This document shows positions 18,801-26,085 of a stretch of DNA of 64,000 nt, piece by piece. The DNA is from Flavobacteriaceae bacterium UBA5950 (lineage in GTDB: Bacteria > Bacteroidota > Bacteroidia > Flavobacteriales > Flavobacteriaceae), in NCBI GenBank assembly GCA_002430545.1, contig DJCM01000004.1, forward strand, positions 1-64,000. The letters are read 5' to 3'. The stretch's first letter is position 1, and the number at the start of each line of letters is the position of its first letter. A program made the position numbers and the translations under genes. The notes under the pieces are model-generated. The model was not told the DNA's origin and searched no databases. It saw nothing but the letters and a program-made list of their open reading frames with translations.

Positions 18801-18915
18801 GTGATGTGCCTTTTTCATCAACAATTGTTCCAGAAATCAAGTGTCCCTGAGCAAATATGGAGTGAAAACTAAGTAGGGACAGTATGAAACTTAAAAGGTA
18901 AAATTTGTTTTTCAT
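15805..18915 (-). CDS. SusC/RagA-family TonB-linked outer-membrane transporter
   Basis: This 1036-residue TonB-dependent transporter has a signal peptide (about 1-22), an N-terminal carboxypeptidase-regulatory-like domain (about 25-100; GTIVDEKGTSLPGVTV), and a plug domain (about 115-235) with the SusC hallmark GARGANGVILVTTK. A large beta barrel ends in GLQLNF with a terminal Phe. It imports the oligosaccharides made by the surface enzymes. It is the first gene of the SusCD-lipoprotein-GH30-GH16-GH5-CotH run, and a weak promoter candidate lies just upstream. Confidence 0.95.
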   Translation of the reverse strand: MKNKFYLLSFILSLLSFHSIFAQGHLISGTIVDEKGTSLPGVTVVEENTTNGVVSDLDGNYVLTTSSSVSTLIFSYLGFDSKQIAIEGKRYLDVILQENVESLEEVQVVAFQKQRKNSVIGSINTIKPAELKQPSSNLTASFAGRLAGVISYQRSGEPGADNAEFFIRGITSFGTSNNPLILIDGLEVSSYDLARIEPDNIASFSIMKDATATSLYGARGANGVILVTTKEGVKGKAKVSFRYEVAQSAPSQTPEFLDGVEYMELYNRALRLRDPSAPLTFSKNKIESTRSGLDPEIYPNINWYDELFKGSTINRKLNLNVNGGGDVAQYYLSASHNNDTGLLKVDPLNNFNNNIDINQSNLRANININLTKTTEIAVKFNSLFERYNGPISDAGGIFGMVAQASPVNFPKFYTFDEESNQKFNHTLFGNKGNGGYVNPYAEMVRGYKNRFTSTILSQVQIEQDLSFITEGLSLRALAAIKSYSSTENRRSFTPFYYGVTETQTDIGIENKLYQIQEGTEYLNENQTDNYVNSNYYYEFVSQYDRLFADKHQVGGLIVFNFSESLNTISGGSALANLPSRNMGLSGRATYGYDDRYFVEANFGYNGSEKFAENNRYGFFPSAGMGWIVSNEAFFTKTFPSISLLKIKYTYGLVGNDNIAAASDRFFYLSDVNLNDGGRGYAWGEDYGNYYNGYNINRYSNPNVTWEVAEKTNYGLELELLNALMIQVDYFIENREKIYESRPVFPETAGLTTVVSSNTGKVKSHGVDVAVDYNKSFSNGFFITGRGTLTYATNEVVVRNEPQYPHDYLSAVGYHTNQPRGYIAERLFVDQADIDSSPEQFNGLSGNQNTYLPGDIKYKDVNEDGKINELDRVPIGDPFVPEIIYGFGASMGYKGIDFSFFFQGATKSSFFINPSNIAPFINERNALSVVTENNWTENNPDPYAFWPRLSTEIVDNNNHDSTWWLASGSFIRLKNVELGYTLPDSLFKTNSVDTRVYLSGLNLLNISSFDLWDSEMGGNGLGYPPQRVINVGLQLNF

Positions 18916-18929
18916 CGATTAATTCAATG

Positions 18930-18959
18930 CAAATATGACATAAATATAATAATTTCAAT
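18930..18959 (-). promoter_or_regulatory. Candidate promoter of the glucan locus
   Basis: On the minus strand an ATTG element (18956-18959) is followed by an 18-base spacer and CATATTTG (18930-18937), one mismatch from the Bacteroidota -7 box TAnnTTTG. This would give a leader of about 10 bases before susC. The match is imperfect and the region is very AT-rich. Confidence 0.3.
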
Positions 18960-19023
18960 TAATTTTAATTATTTAAAAAAAATTAACAACTGAAATGTGG
19001 TACTTTTTGTGAGTGCAATTACT

Positions 19024-22000
19024 TTATTCCTTTTGAAATTTAAATGAAGAGATTGTTGTATCATCGGATAACCTTAATACATAAATTCCACTGCTTAGAG
19101 ATTGGATATCTATCTTAAATTGATCTTTGATTGTTGCATTTTTTGAGAAATACACAAGTCTGCCCTGGAAATCAAAAATCTTAATTTGTGCTTGAAAGGT
19201 TTTGTTTGTAGAAATATTTAACTCAGATTCAACTGGGTTAGGAAAAATTTCAAAGTCGAATTCACTTAATTTAGAATTGGACAATGACAATGGTTCTAGC
19301 TCAGACGTCCATAGTCCTCTACCATATGTTGAAGCGTAGAGTTTATTCAAGGAAGCATTTATCTCGAGTTCGGTTATCCTAACATTTGGCAAATTATTAC
19401 TGATGGAAGACCAAGTGTTTCGATTAGATGAATAATTATAAAACACCCCATAGTTCATTCCTAAGACCAAATTATTCCCATGAAAGGTAATTGCAGAGGC
19501 TGAAAAATTTGGCAAGTCATTGTTCAAAATTTCCCAAGTATCTCCCCCATCTTGTGAATGAATAACTTTGTTTGACCCAGAAACAGCAGCAGCAATATGT
19601 TTTTCGTCCTCAGGGTGAATTGCAATAGCGTTGATGTTTCCAGTTGAATCTGGCAATGAAATTTCTTCCCAATCACTCTGTCCCTGGTTTTCAGTTTTAT
19701 ACATCAAGTCATTGACAGAAATATAAATCGTTTGATTATCACTTGGAGCGATAGACATCACGTCAATGTTTTCGGAAAAGGTTTGTGAAATTTTTTCCCA
19801 TCCCACCAAATTAGTATTAGAAAAAACCTCGTCATAAGCCACATAAATTTTATTTGAGACCACTGGATCTTGTTCAAAAGGAACAACCCAGTTTGCACCA
19901 TTTTCATCTCCTGCCTTATCTAATGGTGTGCTTATGTATTCATATGTTTGCCCTACATTCCTTGTCAAATAAAGTTTTCCGAACTGAGAAGTTCCATAAA
20001 TAAAGTTAGAATCATCTTTGTCAATAAATGTTTCCATTCCGTCTGCACCCAACCAATCGCTCCATACACCATTATTCAAAACAGAAGTGCCGTTGTCCTG
20101 CGAGCCCCCTGTTACCATTTCTTGATTTCCTTTCGAAACACCAATTTTATAAAATTGTCTGATTGATAGACCAGTTGAGAGATCCTGATAATAACTAGAT
20201 GAGATCGTGTTGGGTTGACTTGCTTTAAATACTCCCCCATCAGAACCCACAAATAAATTGCCATCTATAAACTCAGTAACATCAATGTCAGCATGACAAT
20301 AACCAATATTTTGATTGAAAGCATTTGCAGGAATCCATTGTGAACTTATTTGAAAATTGTTTCCGCCATCGCTGGAAAACCACGATAATATACCACTCAT
20401 GTAAACAATATTTTCATCATCTGGATTTATCGTTATGTCCATATCTCTCGGAGCTTGTCCCCTGTCATCATCAGCTGCTGATGAATAACCAAAATAATTA
20501 TTCTCCCCATGATCAATTTTCAGAAAGGAATTCGCAGCGTTATCTGAAGAATATAATCCTCCAAACCTTCTATTTTTTTCTTCCAAAACATAAACCTTAT
20601 CAGGATTAGCATTTGAAACGCCAATCATTTTAGCTCCAGTAGAAAAATTACCCGCCAATAGTGATTCTCTTTCCTCAAAACCTTCTTCAAAAAAAACAGT
20701 TCCTGAATTATTATCATGTATTGTAACTTCATCAAGTGTAATCCCACGACCGAAATATGATTTTGCCAGGAAGGCTATTTGGAAAGTCGTACTATTATTG
20801 AATATACTCGATAAATCAAATGAATAAGAAGACCAATCCTTAGCTACTTGTGTGATAACCTCCCCCGTTTGCCAACTATCTGACTCGCTCGTTTTCCAAT
20901 ACCAACTCAATTCGTCAGTGTCACCTCCCCAGTTTGCATTTGAATATTGAAAAGATAAAATAGGATTGATCGCTGAACTTAAATCTATTGCTCTACTTAT
21001 CAAAAAAGCTTGGTCTCGATTAAAGTTTCCACTAAAATAATATGCTAGACCAGTACCAGCGTAGGGCGTAACACTTCCGTTTTGATTTTCGTCACTATAA
21101 ACCCATTCACTATTTCCCTGTATAATGTCTTGCGACCATGTAGAATTCGCAATGGTTAGGTTGGGATTACCCATAATTTCAAATGTTGTGCCATTATCAA
21201 TAGATTTAAAAAACGAATTTCCAGTAGCATACACTACAGTAGTATCTCCTGGTTTAAACTCAACATCAAATCCATTTGTGCAATCAGAATGAATCCTTGA
21301 CCAGTTTTGACCAGAATCTTCAGATCTAAAAATCCCATAATTTTCAACTGTCGCATACATTACATTTGTAGTCGTTGGGTGGATGAGAATTTTATTCACT
21401 TTGTGATAGGACGAATTTCCAAGCAAACTACTTTGATTAATCAATGTCCAAGTTGAACCAGCATCTAGTGACTTATAAATTCTTCCCTCGTTACTTCCCC
21501 AATAAAAAACATTTGAATCATCTGGACTTATTGCTAGAGACCAAACGTCTATATTTGATAGATTATCGGTAAGTGAATTCCAATTGTTTCCTGAATCAGT
21601 CGTTTTCCAAATTCCACCAGTTGGGCTTCCAACTATAAAATGGTCTTTATCGATAAATGCAAGGGAAGTAATTCTCCCAACACCAGGATTCCATCCACTC
21701 GAATTTGAATCATTATAATAATCTGGACCTAAATTGGTCCAAGTAATCGTTGGCTGACTGGGCTGTAGGTCTTTAAAATTTGTTTGATAATTGTATCGAT
21801 GTAGCGCATCTACATAATCACGGTTTGAGACAATACCTCCCTTTTCGTCTGCATCAATTTTGGCAAAATACAACCATCTCTGAAAAAACTTATCTTCTTT
21901 ATTGTTTTTTACTTTTTTAAGATACTCATTCGCCCTTTCTTCAATTACTTTTATATTACTTTCTGTGGATATTAGTTTTTCAATGAAGCCTTGCGCACTA

Positions 22001-22047
22001 ACATTATTTAAAATGAATAAACAGATTACAGATAAGTATCTCATCAT
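19024..22047 (-). CDS. Large secreted BNR/VPS10-like repeat protein with T9SS tail
   Basis: This 1007-residue protein has a signal peptide (1-18, ending VSAQ). Many WT-type BNR/sortilin-like motifs occur (GIWKTTDSGNNW, RIYKSLDAGSTW, GIFRSEDSGQNW, VIHSQDGGDTW), which build one or more beta propellers. A segment of about 170 residues (roughly 315-480) interrupts the propeller and looks like a MAM/jelly-roll adhesion domain (ISRAIDLSS, DEVTIHD). The end is a T9SS type A domain (about 925-1007). Similar proteins are sometimes labelled glycosyl hydrolase by propeller similarity; no catalytic residues can be assigned here. It lies upstream of susC on the same strand with its own promoter candidate, so membership of the glucan operon is uncertain. 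Confidence 0.82.
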   Translation of the reverse strand: MMRYLSVICLFILNNVSAQGFIEKLISTESNIKVIEERANEYLKKVKNNKEDKFFQRWLYFAKIDADEKGGIVSNRDYVDALHRYNYQTNFKDLQPSQPTITWTNLGPDYYNDSNSSGWNPGVGRITSLAFIDKDHFIVGSPTGGIWKTTDSGNNWNSLTDNLSNIDVWSLAISPDDSNVFYWGSNEGRIYKSLDAGSTWTLINQSSLLGNSSYHKVNKILIHPTTTNVMYATVENYGIFRSEDSGQNWSRIHSDCTNGFDVEFKPGDTTVVYATGNSFFKSIDNGTTFEIMGNPNLTIANSTWSQDIIQGNSEWVYSDENQNGSVTPYAGTGLAYYFSGNFNRDQAFLISRAIDLSSAINPILSFQYSNANWGGDTDELSWYWKTSESDSWQTGEVITQVAKDWSSYSFDLSSIFNNSTTFQIAFLAKSYFGRGITLDEVTIHDNNSGTVFFEEGFEERESLLAGNFSTGAKMIGVSNANPDKVYVLEEKNRRFGGLYSSDNAANSFLKIDHGENNYFGYSSAADDDRGQAPRDMDITINPDDENIVYMSGILSWFSSDGGNNFQISSQWIPANAFNQNIGYCHADIDVTEFIDGNLFVGSDGGVFKASQPNTISSSYYQDLSTGLSIRQFYKIGVSKGNQEMVTGGSQDNGTSVLNNGVWSDWLGADGMETFIDKDDSNFIYGTSQFGKLYLTRNVGQTYEYISTPLDKAGDENGANWVVPFEQDPVVSNKIYVAYDEVFSNTNLVGWEKISQTFSENIDVMSIAPSDNQTIYISVNDLMYKTENQGQSDWEEISLPDSTGNINAIAIHPEDEKHIAAAVSGSNKVIHSQDGGDTWEILNNDLPNFSASAITFHGNNLVLGMNYGVFYNYSSNRNTWSSISNNLPNVRITELEINASLNKLYASTYGRGLWTSELEPLSLSNSKLSEFDFEIFPNPVESELNISTNKTFQAQIKIFDFQGRLVYFSKNATIKDQFKIDIQSLSSGIYVLRLSDDTTISSFKFQKE

Positions 22048-22066
22048 TTTTTTTTAAATCAATCTG

Positions 22067-22097
22067 CAAACTAAATTAATTATTCAATTTTAACAAG
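22067..22097 (-). promoter_or_regulatory. Candidate promoter of the BNR-repeat gene
   Basis: On the minus strand CTTG (22094-22097) and TTAGTTTG (22067-22074) are separated by 19 bases. This is close to the Bacteroidota TTTG-N19/20-TAnnTTTG pattern, with one mismatch in the -7 box. Confidence 0.35.
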
Positions 22098-22261
22098 AAA
22101 ATTTATAAGTTAATCAAAGAAACCATAATACAGGTGGAGCTTTTTGACAGAGATATGTGGTGTCAGCAGTCACAAAGTCAAAAATGTATCTTGAAGATGT
22201 TGATAGTGAATATCTTAAATAGAGAAAAAGTTAAGTTTGGATAAATCTTCCCGCCAAAAAT

Positions 22262-22292
22262 CTTTCGATTTCACTCCCCTAGTCTACAAGAG
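22262..22292 (+). repeat. Dispersed boundary repeat, copy C
   Basis: The copy reads CTTTCGATTTCACTCCCCTA, then GTCTACAAGAG, preceded by AAAAAT. The core GATTTCACTCCCCTAG is the consensus form and the 3' part is degenerate. It lies between the glucan block and the YHYH/sulfatase block. Confidence 0.68.
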
Positions 22293-22392
22293 ATTACTCT
22301 GAGGAACAGTATTTATTTTTAGAGATATTTTTATCATAACTTTCTAAAACTATTTTATCTTTATAGGGTCTAAACAATGCAATTTATTTCAA

Positions 22393-23370
22393 ATGAATCT
22401 CAGAATTGGAATGACCCTTTTTGGGTTGTTATTTATGTCATGTGACAATAATGAGTCTTCAACTCAAAAAGATGAAGAAACTGAAAATTGTTTAACAGGA
22501 ACTTCTACAGCGAATATTTTGGTAACCATTGATGAAGAAATTTACAATGATGACGAGTCTGTTTTGGCTTTTAGCAAGTATTCATGGTCATCAGATGGAA
22601 CAAGCAGAATCTTGAACGGAAATGGCATCCCGAATCATAAAGTAGGCACCTTCCCCAATTCAAATAATCCAAACAGCATTAGCGCACAAAATGTTAGTGA
22701 AAGTTTTACGCTTTGTCCTTCCATAATATATGAAAGTGGTCTTGAGGTGATTGGTCCTGAGATGGCTATTGCTTATGCATTGAATAGCGTAAAATTTGAT
22801 CCCGCCACTGCAGGTAGATGTAATGATGCTGGCGAATGTAGTTTGGCTCGCGGAGAAGGAAACTGGAATATTGAAGCATTGGGACATGATACCTTTGATT
22901 TTGGAGATGATATGAATCATGCGCATGTTCAACCCAATGGTGCATATCATTATCATGGGATGCCTGAACTACTTATTGATTTTTTAGCAAAGAATCATGG
23001 CATGACCCTAATTGGATGGGCATCAGATGGCTTTCCCGTCTATGCAAGGTATGGCTACGCTGACCCTGAAGACTCACAAAGTCAATTAAAAGCATTAACA
23101 ACTAGCTATCGATTGAAATCTCATCCTGATGAAAATCGACCAAATACGTTAACAGCTATTCTTGGTGGACCAAATGCAACTAATGATATCAATAAACCCA
23201 TCCCAATGGGTGCATTTACGCAAGATTATGAATATGTAGAAGGACTTGGAGATTTAGATGAATGTAATGGAAGGTTTGGCATTACTCCTGAATTTCCTAA
23301 TGGGATTTACTATTATGTTGTTACCGATGACTTCCCCTTCTTTACGCGTTGCTTAAAAGGGAATGTTTAG
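22393..23370 (+). CDS. YHYH domain-containing lipoprotein
   Basis: This 325-residue protein has lipobox MSC with C17 followed by DNNE, so it is exported and lipidated. The YHYH domain is clear: the name-giving YHYH is at 185-188, preceded by AHVQPNGA and followed by GWASDGFPVYARYGY and a conserved tail (PNGIYYYVVTDDFPFFTRC). The domain's function is not established; its histidine cluster could bind metal. It lies 3 bp upstream of a sulfatase gene. YHYH proteins and sulfatases are neighbours elsewhere too, so the two probably work together on a sulfated substrate, but that is inference. Confidence 0.9.
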   Translation: MNLRIGMTLFGLLFMSCDNNESSTQKDEETENCLTGTSTANILVTIDEEIYNDDESVLAFSKYSWSSDGTSRILNGNGIPNHKVGTFPNSNNPNSISAQNVSESFTLCPSIIYESGLEVIGPEMAIAYALNSVKFDPATAGRCNDAGECSLARGEGNWNIEALGHDTFDFGDDMNHAHVQPNGAYHYHGMPELLIDFLAKNHGMTLIGWASDGFPVYARYGYADPEDSQSQLKALTTSYRLKSHPDENRPNTLTAILGGPNATNDINKPIPMGAFTQDYEYVEGLGDLDECNGRFGITPEFPNGIYYYVVTDDFPFFTRCLKGNV

Positions 23371-23373
23371 CAA

Positions 23374-24720
23374 ATGACGCCCATCAAGCATAGTAACAAT
23401 AATTACAAACAAGGGGTACTCGACCAGTCTAAAATCTTTGTACTACTTGTCATTTACTTATTTATTTCCTGCGAAAAACAGCCAGTAAACTCCTCCGAAG
23501 CCCCAGAAAAACCTGAAAATACCTTACCTAATATTTTATTAGTCATTGCAGATGATATGGGAAAGGATGCTTTTCCAAATTATCCTGAAGGGCAAGAAAA
23601 GCCGCACATGCCAACCCTTAACAACTTAATGTCTGCTGGAATTACCTTCGACAATCTGTGGACATATTCTGTTTGTTCGCCCACCAGAGCATCAATATTA
23701 ACGGGTAAATTGGGACATCATACAGGTGTAATGGAATTAGAACAAGATATTTCATTGAATGAACAGTCTTTACACGATTTTATAAAAGAAGAAACCAATG
23801 ATGGTTATGATACTGCATTAATAGGTAAATGGCATTTATCGAATATAATCTCTGATCCAAACTCAATGGGAGTGGGTTATTTTTCAGGTATTATTGGAGG
23901 AGGTGTTTCCTCCTATACAAACTGGAATAGGGTGACAAACGGAGAAAGAGATATAGCGACTACTTACACCACAACCGATTTTTCTAATCATGCAATTCAA
24001 TGGGTTAGTCAAAGAACAAAACCTTGGTTTTTATGGCTTGCCTACAATGCGCCACATACACCATTTCATCTTGCCCCTAACAGTTTGCATAGCCAAGGGA
24101 ATTTGACTGAGGACGAGGCTGTGATAAAAGCAACCCCCTTGCCGTATTATTTTTCTGCAATCGAAGCCCTTGACGCTGAGTTGGGTCGAATTATTGAATC
24201 AATTACAAATGGTCTTGACAACACTATCGTAATTTTTTTGGGAGATAATGGAACACCTGGTAAAGTTGTTCAGTCTCCTTATGGAACAAGAAGGTCGAAG
24301 GGGAGTATTTTTCAAGGTGGTATAAATGTTCCTATGGTTATTTCTGGGGCAGGAATCACTAGAAAAGGAGAACGAGAGGATGCCTTAATTCAATCAACAG
24401 ACTTATTTACTACAATCGCACAAATTGCTGGTTCTACAATTTCAGAAAAACACAACAGTAAAAGTTTCCATCAATTACTAATCGACACAGATGCTACTTC
24501 AAGAACATATGCGTATGCAGAGAACTCAACAGACGGAAATGTGAGTTATGCCGTTAGAGATTCCCAACATAAGCTGATCGTCGATTACGATGGTACAGAA
24601 TCGCTTTATGATTTAAACAATGACCCTTACGAAAAAAATAATTTGCTGACCAATCCATTGACAACAATAAACGAGGTTCGGAATGAATTATTTCAAGAAG
24701 CTTTACGAATTCGAAAATAA
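23374..24720 (+). CDS. Arylsulfatase-type (S1 family) sulfatase lipoprotein
   Basis: This 448-residue formylglycine sulfatase has a hydrophobic N-terminus ending in FISC (C33), a likely lipobox. The alkaline-phosphatase-like fold starts with PNILLVIADDMG (metal ligands D60 and D61). The formylglycine site is CSPTRASILTG, with C101 to be modified. GKWHL and the later FLGDNG supply further metal and sulfate ligands. It hydrolyses a sulfate ester; the natural substrate, possibly an algal sulfated glycan, cannot be read from sequence. No anaerobic sulfatase-maturating enzyme or FGE gene is in the window. It forms a two-gene unit with the YHYH lipoprotein, bracketed by repeat copies C and D. Confidence 0.92.
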   Translation: MTPIKHSNNNYKQGVLDQSKIFVLLVIYLFISCEKQPVNSSEAPEKPENTLPNILLVIADDMGKDAFPNYPEGQEKPHMPTLNNLMSAGITFDNLWTYSVCSPTRASILTGKLGHHTGVMELEQDISLNEQSLHDFIKEETNDGYDTALIGKWHLSNIISDPNSMGVGYFSGIIGGGVSSYTNWNRVTNGERDIATTYTTTDFSNHAIQWVSQRTKPWFLWLAYNAPHTPFHLAPNSLHSQGNLTEDEAVIKATPLPYYFSAIEALDAELGRIIESITNGLDNTIVIFLGDNGTPGKVVQSPYGTRRSKGSIFQGGINVPMVISGAGITRKGEREDALIQSTDLFTTIAQIAGSTISEKHNSKSFHQLLIDTDATSRTYAYAENSTDGNVSYAVRDSQHKLIVDYDGTESLYDLNNDPYEKNNLLTNPLTTINEVRNELFQEALRIRK

Positions 24721-24839
24721 GTTTCATCTACTTCTCAATTGATTTAAAATTTGTTTTAGACGATTGTGAAATGGAGTCAATAATAGAATCTAGTTATTAT
24801 AAAATTAACATCTTAATTTTAACCAAATCATTTCCAAAA

Positions 24840-24870
24840 TAATTCGATCACTCCCCTAGCCTCCACAAAA
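24840..24870 (+). repeat. Dispersed boundary repeat, copy D
   Basis: The copy reads ATTCGATCACTCCCCTAGC, then CTCCACAAAA. It lacks three bases after GAT but otherwise matches the consensus closely, including the full CACTCCCCTAGCCTCCAC stretch. It lies in the 240-bp gap between the sulfatase and the VWA gene. Confidence 0.7.
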
Positions 24871-24960
24871 TGTTTGCAGGAAAACTTTTTTTCCTTAGAA
24901 TAATTTTTATAGCATTATCGTGCGAAATTTATAGAATGATTTTAGTACATTTACAGTGCT

Positions 24961-26085
24961 ATGAAATTAAACTTTTCCACTGCTGGGATTACATTTACAC
25001 GACATGTTTCCAAGGACCAAACGCCATTCGAGCGTCTTTTTGAAATTTTTAAGGAGTTGATTACACACACTTCTGGTGACTTTGATGAAGCCATTGATTG
25101 GCTGCGTGAATTGGATCAGGAATATGGGTTAACCAATGAAGGATATACCATAGATGATTTTATTGAAGATCTCTTACAACGTGCTTATATACAGCCGAAA
25201 GGAGATGATACAGGAGACAATACAGGCATGTCGCTCACTGCAAAAACAGAAAAACTTTTGCGCGAACACGCATTGAAGCAAATTTTTGGAAAACTCAAAA
25301 AAGCAGGAAGCGGTAACCACAAAACCAAAAGTACTGGTCAAGGCGCAGACGATACAGGCGAATTTAAAGCCTATCAATTCGGCGATCCACATGAAAAAAT
25401 ATCCATGACCGAAAGCCTTCGAAATGCACAAATACGATCGGCGGGAGTTGACTTTACATTACATCACGACGACCTTGTTGTGGAAGACAGTTATTACAAT
25501 ACACAAATGAGTACTGTTTTGATGATTGATATCAGTCATAGTATGATTTTGTATGGTGAAGATCGCATTACGCCAGCCAAAAAAGTTGCCATGGCACTGG
25601 CAGAGTTTATCACCACTCGATACCCAAAAGACACAATCGATATTTTGGTGTTTGGAAACGATGCATGGCCCATTGCACTGAAAGATATCCCCTATTTACA
25701 AGTAGGGCCTTATCACACAAATACTGTTGCAGGATTAACCTTGGCTATGGATTTGTTGCGTCGAAGAAAGAATAGCAATAAGCAGATTTTTATGATTACA
25801 GATGGAAAGCCAAGTTGTTTGAAAAACCCCGATGGAACCTATTATAAAAACAGCATGGGACTAGACGACTATATCGTGGATAAGTGTTACAATATGGCGC
25901 GACAAGCACGAAAACTTCACATCCCCATCACTACATTTATGATTGCACAAGACTCCTATCTTAAAGAATTTATCCGAACATTTACAGAAGCCAACAAAGG
26001 AAAGGCATTCTTTACAGGGCTTAAGGGCTTAGGCGAAATGATTTTTGAGGATTATGAACAAAACAGAAAAAAAAGATTGGGATAA
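24961..26085 (+). CDS. VWA-domain protein (MoxR partner)
   Basis: This 374-residue cytoplasmic protein has a helical N-terminal region (about 1-170) with a Gly/Lys-rich linker, then a von Willebrand A domain (about 184-355). The MIDAS residues are present: D190, S192 and S194 in DISHS, a Thr near 253-255, and D281 in ITDG. No signal peptide or membrane segment is seen. The next gene starts directly after its stop and encodes a MoxR-type AAA ATPase. Such pairs act like chelatase subunits, with the VWA protein presenting a substrate protein for ATP-driven remodelling or metal insertion; the client is unknown. TACATTTA just upstream of the start is a weak -7 candidate. Confidence 0.88.
   Translation: MKLNFSTAGITFTRHVSKDQTPFERLFEIFKELITHTSGDFDEAIDWLRELDQEYGLTNEGYTIDDFIEDLLQRAYIQPKGDDTGDNTGMSLTAKTEKLLREHALKQIFGKLKKAGSGNHKTKSTGQGADDTGEFKAYQFGDPHEKISMTESLRNAQIRSAGVDFTLHHDDLVVEDSYYNTQMSTVLMIDISHSMILYGEDRITPAKKVAMALAEFITTRYPKDTIDILVFGNDAWPIALKDIPYLQVGPYHTNTVAGLTLAMDLLRRRKNSNKQIFMITDGKPSCLKNPDGTYYKNSMGLDDYIVDKCYNMARQARKLHIPITTFMIAQDSYLKEFIRTFTEANKGKAFFTGLKGLGEMIFEDYEQNRKKRLG

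Larger units (their letters stand above)
22048..22392. other. Divergent intergenic region with promoter candidate and repeat copy C
   Basis: This 345-bp gap separates the divergent BNR-repeat gene and the YHYH lipoprotein gene. It holds a promoter candidate for the minus-strand gene (22067-22097) and repeat copy C (22262-22292). No coding remnant was recognised. Confidence 0.55.
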
